Assembly (NCBI GenBank): GCA_963169105.1
Contig: OY720632.1
Span: 60,855,136-60,919,135, forward strand
Reading direction: 5' to 3'
Length of the DNA stretch: 64,000 nt
Origin: Ceriagrion tenellum
Taxonomy: Eukaryota; Arthropoda; Insecta; Odonata; Coenagrionidae
In this document: positions 44,128-55,384 of the stretch, piece by piece
How the letters are laid out: each line of letters opens with the position of its first letter
Numbering within the stretch: the stretch's first letter is position 1
The notes under the pieces: model-generated
Told to the model about the DNA's origin: nothing
The model's database searches: none
What the model saw: only the letters and a program-made list of their open reading frames with translations
Made by a program: the position numbers and the translations under genes

Positions 44128-45830
44128 TCAGTGAGATTAAGGTAGGTAGTTCGGGCGAGATAGTTCCCTAGTCATAATAGAGACGATATTCGAATTATAA
44201 GCTTTAATTTCACCAGCTGTAGGACACACAAATTAAATATTGCATTATTAATGGTGCAATAAAATAGTTTTACATGACAGAAATTGTAAGAAATCAAATG
44301 GAAATATCTAAAAAAAAGTCTTTAACTTGACTCATTTATTTCACGCGGTACGTTTGAAACTCCATCAAAATTGGAAAGTTTGTTGTGATTCCAAAGAATT
44401 AACTGCGGTGACAATATGATTTATTTTCAAAAATAGTCTAGAAAACATAAAAACCACACAATGTTGATTTTTGACGATATCTAGGCGTTGGAAATCCCTC
44501 ATTTGTTAAAATAGGTCTCTCTGAAGTGCATGCACGTACCATTGCCAATGTATTTTTCTTTAAAGTGAGACCAAATTCATTGATTTCTAGGTAAAATGGT
44601 ATTTCACTCAAACTACCTTAAAATACTGAGTATAGTGCATTGTGTAAAATTATTATGCTTTCAATTTTCTTTTCAAAGAGTATTTGCAGTTATCAAACAA
44701 CTCAGTGCAATTATGAATAAAAACCCAAATGTAGGATGTGAGACGTATTTCAAATTCTTTTTTAACGGACTGTGGAAAGAGCATAGTTATCTACAGGCTT
44801 TAACAACATTCAACAACGTAAATGAAGTGACGAGTATTATCAGTCGTTTATTAAGAAATTTGACAAACAAGGTAAGCGGCAGACGTTTCCCTCGGTAACG
44901 TGGCAACTTTCATCACAGTATGTGCTCTGAAGAAAACCGGAAGTCTGATTTTTAAAACTAAATACTCGATTGATTTTGTCTAATGCCTAAGCTAAAGGCA
45001 TATACATATTAGGCGCCTCAATATCAAACGCTTGCTACACAAATTTTCAAACTAAATTATTTGGGTGAAAAATGAGGAAAAAAAAGTAACGTGAAGACAT
45101 AGCATCGCACTGTCCTTAAAATAGTGTATTTCAGCGTCAGGATTCGTCATTTTCATGTGAAAATAACGATTTACAGCTACACGTGAGTTTTCGTTCACCG
45201 AGGAAAAAATACTGCAAGCTACACGTTCAACAATTTTAAAGGACCTGAGAAGGAGGCTTTAAGATATAGAGCAAAATATCACTTTACCTAGAAATCAATG
45301 AATTTTGCCTCATTTTAATGAAAGATGTCTCAGGCTTCCAAAGACACCGAAATATCAGCCCTCTTACCACACTTATTTCCGAGAGAATTGAGAAAATATA
45401 CCAGACAGTTTACACAGGAAATTGTACGTGCGTGCACTTCATAGAGACATTATTTAAATAAATGAGGAATTCCATAGCCGTATATCTCGTCAAAAAACTA
45501 ACAGCGTGTAGATTGTATGTTTTTTCAACCATTTTTGAAAAGAAATCATATTGTTACGGCGGTAACTTTTTCAGAATAAAAATAAACCTGCCGCTTTGAA
45601 GGAAATTTAAACATACTGCGCGCAAAAATGAGTCAAATACACACTTATAATGATAACATTTATTTAATCACTTAAAATATAAGTCAGATGAAAGTATATC
45701 ATTGCAAAATTAAAAATGTGATATTTAATTCATGGTTCGTACAGCTGTTGAAATTAAAACGAATGATTCGAAAATGGCCTCTATTATGACTACGGAACCA
45801 TCTCGTTCAAACACCCGTAATCCTTTCACA
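44128..45830. mobile_element. Long-inverted-repeat element enclosing a spliced-looking exon
   Basis: The left arm (about 44128-44590) and right arm (about 45240-45830) are inverted copies. GGTAGTTCGGGCGAGATAGTT faces GGAACCATCTCGTTCAAACA; TTCACGCGGTACGTTTGAAA faces the TACTGCGCGCAAAAATGAG region; TGACGATATCTAGGCGTT faces GTATATCTCGTCAAAAAACT. It is the same family as 13340-14335, but keeps about 650 bp of unique interior. No transposase is seen. Long arms are typical of Mutator-like or foldback elements. Confidence 0.7.
44679..44871 (+). CDS. Unrecognised exon inside the long-inverted-repeat element
   Basis: It is framed by a strong acceptor (TTTCAATTTTCTTTTCAAAG, AG at 44677-44678) and a GTAAGC donor at 44872. 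One frame is open throughout: VFAVIKQLSAIMNKNPNVGC, then ETYFKFFFNGLWKEHSYLQA, then LTTFNNVNEVTSIISRLLRN and LTNK. It starts in phase 2 and ends in phase 0. The sequence looks like amphipathic helices, as in helical-repeat proteins, and not like any transposase or RT that I know. I cannot name the gene. It may be a host exon captured by the element, or an element gene. A second acceptor (TTTGCAG at 44690) would shorten it by 12 nt. Confidence 0.45.
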
Positions 45831-47299
45831 GCGCATCTGGTTTTCAACAAGCGTTCTTAGAAAATGTCATTTTACAATGAAAAACACAAAATTCATATTC
45901 GTATTATTTTCTTCGAATCCGTATTCTTCATGCGTTTACTTGGTGCAATTATACCGCACAAGAGATCGCCACTGCCGCGTTAAAATTTGGGAACGTGGCA
46001 TGAGAGACTTCGGGTGTCTGTCGCGGTCAAAGAAAAAGTGTTTTAAGGGTCGTGGACTATGGTAGATCATCGCGGCGAAGCACAAATATTTGCTGATCGA
46101 GTTTTGTCGACTATCGCAGTGAAAGTGTTAAAGGAACTGGGACAGAGCTGAGATCTGGGACTTACTTTAGGCCCAGCTGAGGTACCCCGTGGCTCCCCCA
46201 TAATAACGACTTGAATTTCACTTAATTAACTATCCGGCAACTTATAGAAATGCGTGTCCTGCGTTTGACGTGAGCAAAAAATCACGGCGGCAGTGACCGA
46301 GAATAATCGCATGGAGTCGGAAGGGAGGAAAGATTGGAATACATCTCCGCTTTGCGAGTTCAGTCAATCTTGGCCTCATGCTTACCCCGCGGAGAACTTG
46401 GGGTCGTAACTTCGGTGCGTTGCGGAGAGAAAGTTGGGTAAGTCCCATCAACTCGGGCTCGTTCAATTCGTGGACATCACGGCTTAATAATTGATGAGAG
46501 AGGCCCTTTCTCTCTCCATCATCCCTTCTCCTTTTTCGCTTCCCATGCTCCGAGACCTCGTCCGGTGGGACGCGCGTCCGGCGTCCAAACGTTTGCTTTC
46601 CTTTCCGCAGACATTTACTCTATCCTCACACAAAACTCCTTTCGGAAGCATGGAGAACGCTCTCCCGTCCTAATGAAAAGGTCGCGTTGGAGTTTCTCTG
46701 GTCGGTCTGCCCTCCTCTAAGAGAAAATATACCGTGCCTCCCACCTTATCATTTCGCCAGTGACTACGTTTCCAACAGTATTTCATCGCTCCTCCTCCCT
46801 CCTCTGCCTCCTCGATTGCAAGCATCCACTCACGGCAAACTTAGGTCATCAGTTTGCAGAGAACCTGGAAAGACAAAGATAAATACATTATTAAGTGTCA
46901 AGGTCAACAAAAATAAACTTAGCACTACAGAGTACATGCACTGGGCTTACATTAACATGCTATAGGTATTTTATTCTGAGCATCTAATTCTGAAGTGAAA
47001 AATTTGACCAGTTTGGAAGCATCAACGGGAGAGGGGTAGAGATTTCTCTCCGAAAATGTCCGTAGCCCTTTTCACCCGAGCCCACTCGATCGTGAGGATT
47101 CGATTTTTATGTTTCCCCGGTCAACCAGATCAAATATCGTGCTAGTCCTTTTTTGAGACAACTATGGTAAAAAATTATTGTTATTTTTCCCCAAAATTAC
47201 ATCCTAAGACATCCCAGATGGCCACTATAAAATTATGAAACTACCAGAAAAATATTTCAGGGTGGAAAGTGTTAAAACGAGAGATTTAAAAAAAAGTTA
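45831..47299. other. Unassigned DNA with GC-rich stretch
   Basis: 46240-46860 is richer in GC, with open frames on both strands. On the minus strand a GTAAGC-like donor follows CCGCGGG near 46386. No protein domain was recognised, so an exon is not claimed. Confidence 0.35.
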
Positions 47300-48180
47300 A
47301 TAATATCTCTCGTAAAATCAACACCATCCTATATCAACTTAAAGTGCATTCTAAGTTTCTTCCTCAAGACACTAGGAAAATGCTCATTTCATCGTTGGTT
47401 TTTCCCGTTATTGATTACTGTTGTCTAGTTTACAACGACTTAAATGAAGAAGATAACACCACACTACACCGTGCTCTAAATTCACGCATTAGGTTTATTT
47501 TTAAACTTCGCAGAGATGTCCATATGAACTTGCCTTGAACTTGAATATGCCCTACAACAATGAACTTAGATGGCTCGATGTTAAAACCCGAAGGACATAT
47601 TTCCTCGGATTTTACTTGTATTGCTTATTTCAAGAAAAATCCCCTGAATATTTATTCGACATGTTTTCCGTGAAACCTTCCACTAGGGATATTTGCTTTA
47701 GATGTGATCCTGAGTATCTTTACTTTCCTAGTCATCGCACAACGAAGTTCCAAAATTCTTTCTTGGTCACTGTGTGTCATCTCTGGAACACCCTGCCCAA
47801 AAACATAAAAAAATTGTTCTTCTGTTGCTAGTTTTAAGATGAAATATTATAATATGTTACTTTCTGACCACTAAATGTTGTTATTATTTTGCATATTGTT
47901 GTAATTTTGCATATTGTTGTAATTTTGCATATTGTTGTAATTAATGTAAATCCAGAAATGTATGCAGATGAATTTGTTATGTGATATGATTTCCAAAAAA
48001 CTTTGCATTCAGAATTGTAAAATGGTATTAATTTATACTTAATTTTTTCATTATGTTACTGTCCAAATTGTTGATTTTGCTCTTTATGTTGCTCAAAAAA
48101 TGTAAATTGCTTTTGTTCTTAAGGGGTATATCCCCAGGACAATTAATAAATTAGTCATATTATTCATATTATTATTAAAA
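47300..48180 (+). pseudogene. Non-LTR retrotransposon RT C-terminal part and 3' UTR (HRTT family)
   Basis: The first frame (47344-47538) reads HSKFLPQDTRKMLISSLVFP, then VIDYCCLVYNDL and a RIRFIFKLRRDVH segment. A stop/frameshift near 47536 moves to the second frame (47535-47831): YNNELRWLDVKTRRTYFLGF, then SPEYLFDMFSVKPS and HRTTKFQNSFLVTVCHLWNT. This is the end of a CR1/Jockey-type polyprotein. The 3' UTR holds an 18 bp tandem repeat and an ATTATTCATATTATTATT tail. It is the best preserved copy of its family in the window. Confidence 0.85.
47887..47940 (+). repeat. 18 bp tandem repeat in retrotransposon 3' UTR
   Basis: TTTTGCATATTGTTGTAA is repeated three times without change. Confidence 0.9.
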
Positions 48181-48479
48181 CAAACCATCTCCAAAAATAC
48201 GAGTGAGAAATAGGAGGTTCTCGGGAACAAAGAAGTATATCGAATGAATCACAAATGAAATAACTATATCGTACTAGCTTAAGAATTTCAAACAAAATAT
48301 GGCAAGATTCAGCCAATCTGTTTTCTTATGTCTATAGATCAACAACCAATCCCCAATTTTGACAAAGTGCCGAACAAACAGTATTAGAGTCATGTTGAAC
48401 ACATCGTAATGTATGAATATAAGGTATTGGTTTTGGTGCCTAAATAATTCGATTTATATACGAAAACTCAACCTAAAAT

Positions 48480-49147
48480 AAACAAAAGAATAAATTAGAT
48501 GAAGACCAAAATCCCTGTATGCGGAAGAGAGATGCTGAATGTAAAAGTCACTATAAGAGGAAAGAAATTAGAGCAAGTGGATTCCTTCACCTATCTCGCA
48601 AGCACCATCGCGTGTGACGGATGAATTACAACAGACATTAAGCGGAGAACCCAAGCTAAGAAGGCATTCGTCGGAAGAAGATAACTGCTGTGCTCAAAGA
48701 AGATAGGAATACAGACCAGGAAACAGTATGTGAAAAAATTAGTGTGGAGCGTAGAACTCTATGGATCGGAAGCATGGACCATTGGAAAAACTGACCGGAA
48801 CAGACTAGAAGCCTTTGAAACCTGGTACTGAAGATATAAATATGCTGAAGATAAAATGGATGGAAAAATAAGAAATGACGAGGTATATAGAGTGGGAGAG
48901 GTAAGGACCAAATGGAACACCACACAGAAATGAAGAACAAGATGGATTGGACACACCCTGAGACACAATGGGTTTGTGAAGAACATAGTTGAAGGGAAAA
49001 TAGAAGGAAAAGTCCCCAGAGGAAGACCCAGGAATAAGCTCATGGACCATGTAAAGAGGAAAGTACATAGGAAGAGATATCAGGAGGTAAGGGAACTAGC
49101 ATTTGATAGGGAAGGGTGGAGGGCTGCAGTCAACCAATCTTAGGATT
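48480..49147 (+). pseudogene. RTE/L1-like non-LTR element, RT C-terminal part
   Basis: The plus strand reads KTKIPVCGREMLNVKVTIRG, then KKLEQVDSFTYLASTI, ITTDIKRRTQAKKAFVGRR, VELYGSEAWTIGKTDRNRLE, a RWIGHTLRHNGFVKNIVEG block and finally RELAFDREGWRAAVNQS. In-frame stops are scattered (for example after CDG and GRR). The order is that of the RTE/L1-type tail. Minus-strand copies are at 15855-16790 and 58690-58885. Confidence 0.85.
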
Positions 49148-49149
49148 GA

Positions 49150-51050
49150 ACGAACAATGATTACTCAACCTTAAATAATCATTTATAATACTGGAATAGA
49201 GACCAGTTTCCATCTTCCGTTCAGATGGAAGTTCGAATCATGTATGTCACTATTTTAGATGAGATCAGCATTGTAATACTAAATGTCTACCAATTTCCAA
49301 GAATTGAAATGTTGCTACATGAAGTCCATTTTGCACATTGTATTAGTGGAGCACAAAATATTTCGTGTAACTAAAGTTATCAGTAATTAAGTTGATATAG
49401 GTATACTAGGGTTGGCTAATTTTTTAAAAGCCATTCGCTGATAACGCCTTAACATCCGCAGATATATTTTTGATTATTTAAAAACTTTTGCAGTGAATAG
49501 TGAATTTATTTTCCAAATTAGTTGAGAAAGCATGAAAGCCAATCACTACTAAATATCTGACACTAACTATGCTTTAGAAGTTTGTTATTTACAAAGTCAC
49601 TCGAGTGCATACCTGCACTATTTTCCATGCATACAAGTATTTTTTGTAAAATATGTTGGCAAGAGTAATGTTCTGTGACTGATATTTGGTTTACATCGTA
49701 GTGATCTTCTTCATAATGAGGCAACTAGATCGAATTCTATGTGACGTGATCGTGTTTTTTGCGTAATTGCAGATCCGTAATAAACGAAATACGCCTTTTG
49801 CATTGATAAGTGGAAAAAACATCTCGCCCTGGAAATAAATTATCAATGTATTTTCGTATAAAATTTTTACATTCTTTGAAATTGAAGGTATAGATATATT
49901 ATATGTTTTCTTTAAGCATCCCGAATATAACTGAGGGTAAACTGATGAATAAAATAGTCTGAAGTCAGTCTTAGGGCTATATTCCCGGGAAAGAACGTGC
50001 TTTTTGGACAGTTACATAGTTATTTTACCTTTTGGGAGTTACATTTCAAGTCACAAAATTTTCTGAAAAAATTCTCTACATTTATTCTAGAAATGGTGGA
50101 AGTTCTTGTAGAAAAGTGTGATTATGCTCCATCTCGTATTCGCAAAAAAATGCAATTACTAACACCCTAATTAGGAATTCTGCCGGCACTGGTCTTAAGA
50201 TCGTAACATTACTATTTACCAAATAGGCAGCTTTCGGTTAATGATGATGCTAGGTGTTATAGATGCGCAACAGAAGACATAAATATAATAACTGATACAT
50301 TTTCGTGGTGACATCTCCAAATTTTATCATTCAGAGATTCTCCAAATAGTAACCTCAAAATCCCGAATGAATGTCTGCGAACATATTTTCAGACCGTTTT
50401 AAATGTATACCTTTTCTGAAAATTACATGTGTCTAAAAAAAACCGTAACACTGGTCAGTGAATATGGATTTTGTAAAAATTCCGCAGAAAACACTAAAGG
50501 GAGGACTACGAATCTTTAAAAACTCTGATACGGAATTTTTTCTCTCTGTCAATCACTCAACATCCTCCTCGTCCGACACGTTTACATTCCCTCGGAAGCT
50601 AATATTTGACAACACCTTCAAATACAGTGAATTCTCGACAAGTGAAAAGGTCGACCGCACTGACGATTGAATCAATCGATTTGATGACAGTCATTTGCTT
50701 GGCCCTCTGATTCATCTGAATGGCCGGAAGAAAAACTAGAGCCCACTCGCGAGTTACCTGTTCTCGAAAAATCTCTTTGAGCAACTTTTATATTAATTGA
50801 AAATTGCCAAACATTCACATGACTGCTTCCATGTAAGTTCAATGAATTGCAAATGCTCAACATTAGAACAAGTAACTAAGTATAAATATGTGGGTATAAT
50901 AATTGAAGATGTCTTTAAATTTAAGAACCTTTTAGTTGCATTAAATACATAACTAGGAAGAATTTTATATCAAATGTACCACATCAATGAATTATTACCA
51001 TTTTATGCTCTGAAATTAATATACTATGAATTTGTTGAGAACTTAATGAG
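49150..51050. other. Unassigned AT-rich DNA
   Basis: No gene or repeat was recognised. Open frames at 50458-50863 on both strands show no domain. Confidence 0.4.
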
Positions 51051-51054
51051 ATAA

Positions 51055-51322
51055 AGACGGGCGGCCAGGGTTCAAATCCCTGTAGGGGAGGATGTTTTTC
51101 AGTGGAAACCCGACCCCTACTTGAGTGTCTTGTGGAGAGCACCTCAAGTGCAGTACTCCGTCTGTCGGATGAGACATTAAGCCGTGGTCCCTTGGTGCCT
51201 TACGTTAAGAGTAGGCTAATGCCGACGCCGGGTTTCTATCCACCCTTCCTCCCATACCTATCCCCTATGGCGCAAATGACCTTAACCGTCGGTCGACTCA
51301 CAAAATATCCAATACAATAAGA
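51055..51322 (+). mobile_element. tRNA-derived SINE, copy A (5' truncated)
   Basis: It starts at the B box (GGCGGCCAGGGTTCAAATCC, then CTG) and continues through GGAGAGCACCTCAAGTGCAG, CGTCTGTCGGATGAGACATT then AAGCCGTGGTCCC, GGCTAATGCCGACGCCGGGT and GCGCAAATGACCTTAACCGT to a CCAATACAAT tail. It matches copy B (60525) throughout. The GGATGAGACATTAAGCC segment resembles the central domain shared by some fish and invertebrate SINEs. Confidence 0.85.
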
Positions 51323-51689
51323 TAGAGTCTCACTATATGGAGGAATAAACATAGTATGTACCATAAATTAATAAATTTAAAAAAAATCGTTAAAGCTTTG
51401 TATGGACAATTAGATAAAACAAACGCAAATATTAAAAACATGAATAAATATTAATGCGTTCTGAGGTTAGAAAAATTATCGCCAACACTTTCGGAAATAT
51501 CATTTTGACGCTAAACTCCATCTCTAGGTCCGACAGATGCGATAAAATGAAAGAGATACGTTGCCAAACAGATCCAGTTCCAGACAGAATAACAATAAGT
51601 GACCATAATAAAACCGGAGATCATCTCAAAACATACCCACAATTCACTCCACCATCCCACCTCCCTAAACCTGATCCTTAACACCGTAC
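51323..51689. other. AT-rich DNA with a degenerate CTAGAGATGG...GAAAG motif
   Basis: The minus strand at about 51527-51491 resembles the arms of 25433-27870 (ending TTCCGAAAGTGTTGGCGATA). No coding was recognised. Confidence 0.35.
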
Positions 51690-51768
51690 GTGGCTGTTGT
51701 CCTAGCACACACTGTCACATGCCAATACAGCGGCTCTCTGGGTAGTATTTAGATGTAGATGAACCCCA
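51690..51768 (+). repeat. Tail fragment of (TAGATG)n non-LTR element
   Basis: TGTCCTAGCACACACTGTCA, then CATGCCAATACAGCGGCT and GGGTAGTATTTAGATGTAGATG correspond to the 3' end seen at 53952-54112. Confidence 0.6.
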
Positions 51769-51885
51769 AATGGGCCTGCGCCTGAGTGTTCATGGCCCTG
51801 CCTCGGTTTTCTTGCCGATGTTCATTTTCAGGAGCCGTAAACCACCCATAGCAGCTTCCTTTCCTCATCGTGCCTCCCTTCTTAT

Positions 51886-52440
51886 CCTTACTAATATATA
51901 AAAATGTAATGGTTTCTATCAGTCTGTTACACTATCACGCAAAAACTATCAGACCGACTGACCTGAAATTTGGCATGTAGATAGATAATTTATCTGGTTT
52001 TAACGTAGTATATATTAAAAAGCCCATTAGATCCCTGAAGGTCACCCTGGTGGTCCATGATAAGCATTGGGTTCGGTGCAGTGGTTTCATTTTTTGCTCT
52101 TTAAAAGTACTTTCAGTCAAGCGAGGGCTGGAATTTTGTATCGTATGGCTAAATAAATGAAGTTCTTTATTCTTCCAATTGATTTTATATTACGGTTCGT
52201 ATTAGTCTGAAAATCATGTTTTTAGCTAAAAAAAATTGCACTTTCTTCTCTGAAATCAACATTAGCACATTCCCTTGACAAGCAGAAATTTGATTTTCAA
52301 AGAATATTCATGCCTCTAGCATTAAAATATCAAGTTTTCCCGCAGACCCATGATAACACGTAGAAAGAAAATCTGTGTAATAAGGGCCCAGAGTCCCAAG
52401 GGCTCCATAATATAGATTGCTTCAGGGGGAAATCGACAAA
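51886..52440 (+). mobile_element. Helitron-like repeat family B, copy 2
   Basis: The 5' end reads CCTTACTAATATATAAAAAT then GTAATGG, TCAGTCTGTTACACTATCAC and GCAAAAACTATCAGACCGAC, then TGACCTGAAATTTGGCATG, the usual arthropod Helitron start. The rest matches 24330-24885 inverted (TAGCATTAAAATATCAAG, GTAGAAAGAAAATCTGTG, AAGGGCC). There is no helicase. Confidence 0.7.
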
Positions 52441-53104
52441 TTCAATGCATATTTACAAGTACACTGCTCAATATCTATTCTCAAAGTAGCTCTCAAAGGG
52501 GAACTCCATGTATATGAGAGAACAAGAGAATCGGAGGGACGAGGTGACTATCTATCAACCTGGATGCTATTTAAGTAGTAATGAGTCTGCGGGGCCCATT
52601 TTTGGGTTTCCCGTGCATAAAAGAGTACCAAGGGTCACTCATCTCTCCGCGCACCTGGAAAACGGTCAGCGTGTCAACTACAACAAACACAACGTATAAG
52701 ATTACAAACTCCTCAAATGACCACGCTAACAATATTCTTCAGACTTGATGGTTTTCTTATAAATAAGTTCAGTGTTCTTAACACCCGTAGAATTTCAACG
52801 GGTACCTTCCGCTAGTAAAATTATAAATATGAAATTGACGAACGCACTCTGGACTTCACTCCGCGTGGATTCCCAAATGATATCCAGCATTATTCCCGAG
52901 CCCTTCGAAGCGTAAATAAGCAATGGGTCCACGAAGACGTAACCCAGATTGGGAGGCTTCGCACAAATTAGGAAAGTGAGCTCTTCCTTTGGAATTATTA
53001 AAGGCCCCTGATTGCCGCGGGTTAATTTCGAAAGGGAAAGGATCTCTGTAAAGCGCATTGATTGCTGGACGTTACGATTTCAGGAGATTTCAATGTTACG
53101 ACAG
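52441..53104. other. Unassigned DNA
   Basis: Open frames at 52508-52699 and 52795-53058 show no domain. Nothing was recognised. Confidence 0.35.
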
Positions 53105-53375
53105 CAGTCTAGCCGAACGAAGGCATTGCTCATGTTTGCAAATGTTTATCCCATAGGTATGAAAGAGTTTCAGGCGTATCTTTTGTGGATAGTATTGCAT
53201 TGTTTTAACGCGGTCGTTGAACGCCAGAAATAATTTGTTTCCATCGCCAGATAAATGATGCGGGTGAAAGAAATAGTGAGTAAGTAGATTTGACTCATGC
53301 AAAATATATCTCCTGTTATGAATCGATTAAGCTCCGAAGCACGTGGACGAACATATTGGCAAGAATAAAACAACA
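53105..53375 (+). repeat. Uncharacterised repeat R2, copy 2
   Basis: It is nearly identical to 17331-17575, with a 7 bp insertion after CATCGCCAGA (TAAATGA). It begins at CATTGCTCATGTTTGCAAAT. Here it is not next to a Helitron-like repeat, so it can stand alone. Confidence 0.7.
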
Positions 53376-53739
53376 ATATTTCTGGCGTTTAACGAGCGAA
53401 AACATTGGGAGATTTCCTTTCGCATTTGTGCACGCAACCCAACAACCTACTTACTTCCCATTTGTTTTAGGCCATTGGGGTAGGTGGAAAGGGCATTACG
53501 TCACCAAGCTCTAGCTTGACAACCGATATAACGACTATATTGTTTATCCCTGCCATTTCCTTACTTTCCTTTGGAGTGCACGACAAAATGGACGAATTAG
53601 CGGATGTTTGGAATTTAAGGCAATTGGCTCTTGAAACATTGATTGGCTACTTGGCGCTATGTATTCTACTAGATTGGTCCATAGTTTTCTGATCCCTAGA
53701 GCAGGTTTAAGGTAGTTTAAGCGAAATATAATTTCACCT

Positions 53740-53945
53740 TGAAGTCACCGTATTTGGTCACATCTGTTTGTCTGATTGTCTATGTGTCTGTCTTTTATAC
53801 AAATCTACAGTTTTATACCCATCCTGCTGAAATTTTGGAGACTAACAGTTCAAGACAGGAGAAAAATTGTAGGCTATGTAAAAAGATCTCTAGGCCCCAA
53901 AAGACCCCAAAAAGGGGCCCTTTGGTGGACCATGCTAAGCATTGG
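53740..53945 (+). repeat. Helitron-like family B fragment
   Basis: CCCTTTGGTGGACCATGCTA then AGCATTGG, and TAGGCTATGTAAAAAGATCT then CTAGGCCCC, parallel the family B interior. The start (GTTTGTCTGATTGTCTATGT) resembles its 5' portion but is more diverged. Confidence 0.5.
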
Positions 53946-53951
53946 CGACCA

Positions 53952-54112
53952 CAATAAAAACTGAGCTCCACTAAATAGACTCCCATAATATACGTCGCCA
54001 TTCACATCTAAAAATATTATCCCTTACATCTTTACATGGCTGGTATCCTAAAACCACCTGCCACACGCCCATGCAGCGGCTTGCAGGGTTGTATGTAGAT
54101 GTAGATTTGTAC
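53952..54112 (+). mobile_element. Jockey/CR1-like non-LTR element, 3' end
   Basis: CTGAGCTCCACTAAATAGAC, then CATTCACATC, CCCTTACATCTTTACATGGC, then CATGCAGCGGCTTGCAGGG and GTATGTAGATGTAGAT are the inverse of 55385-55535. It is a short 5'-truncated copy ending in the (TAGATG) tail. Confidence 0.75.
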
Positions 54113-55384
54113 TCACTTTTAGCTCTGCTCTTTCTACTCTATCTCTCTCCCTCTCTCTCAGCCCTTTCTAAATTACGACATTCCAGATCTTAATCGTTAA
54201 CATCGTTAGTTAACCTCTAATAAAATATTCCTAACTCCCGAATACTTCGCAGCGGATTGGAAGGGCACACAAGCTTGCTTTTCTTTTCACGGAAGGCGCT
54301 CCGCGGAGCGTTGGTGGGTCGTTTGCCGACAAGGAAAGTTTGTCACCTTGCGAATGATCCCCTGGCGCCATCTTAGCTCCCTCCATTATCCTTATCTAGC
54401 CTTTATCCTCTTACCTCCCTCTGTTTATCTACATTCCCTCAATGCGTCAGCCTTCCACCCACCGCAGTTACTTTCTTTGGCGGCCTAGCACCGTGCTCTC
54501 ATTTCGTTAGAAGTCGCGCGTCACCTCCCCTTGAGATCCTCATGCCTCACCACATCCCCAAAGGATTTTACGGCCATGGATTTTTTTATCGTCAGCCATC
54601 ATGATTCACGGGTACAAAAACTGAAATGTAGAGTGTTTTCCTTTTATTGACGCTTTTATCATATCTTTCTAGTATCCCTCTCCACAAATGCATTTCAGAT
54701 ATTATAAGTATCTCGTATCTCGACGACCTATATGCAGGGATGACGAATAGAGGATGTTTACACCTGTCTACGCTTAACAATCACAAGCCACACGAAAAAC
54801 TCTTTCATCTATTCAGAGTATATGAGTGAAAATCCTTCTCAGTAAAACAGAACCGTAAGTTTATCTGACTAGAAGTGTAGCCAGATCATCCCAGCCTGAA
54901 AGGGTTTCCGCCGAGTGCTTTCTAGGCTCACGAAAAAAAGCAGATTGAAAAATGTCCCAGATTTTACGACACAGAAAAGAGGCCGCGAAATAAGCCCTAG
55001 CATATCAGTTCAGAGGATGAATGAAAAAAGGCATGGAAATTTCCCATAAACGGGCACATGAGAGGAGGCACAAAAATATACCTCTCCACAGCTTTTTTTT
55101 TACAAAAAACCAGGGATCTCAGGAGAAAATTTCGCTCGAAAAAGAGATATTCATTAATGCAAAAGAAATAATGACAAGAATAGGAGTGAACGCGATAAGA
55201 GGGAATTTTTGGATTCGTGGTTAACTCCGAAAATACTGAACTTCGAGGGAGAAGAGTGGTGATGAAAAAATACTCTACGAATGAATTTATCTTAACTTTG
55301 TACCATAAAAGACAAGATAAGGACGAGATTGTCAGTTCTACTGACTCCTCGAGGAGAGGTATCTAAGGAAAAAACCGACGGGAT
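54113..55384. other. Unassigned DNA
   Basis: A TCTCTC-rich tract at 54140-54160 and GC-richer DNA to 54560. No gene was recognised. Confidence 0.4.

Noticed and set aside
46242..46466. Minus-strand frame followed by a GTAAGC-like donor as an upstream channel exon
   Set aside because: The translation lacks the conserved residues before WFER, and the donor is not U12 type.
47887..47940. Regular repeats that might be a CRISPR array
   Set aside because: These are three head-to-tail 18 bp copies without spacers, in a eukaryotic retrotransposon 3' UTR.
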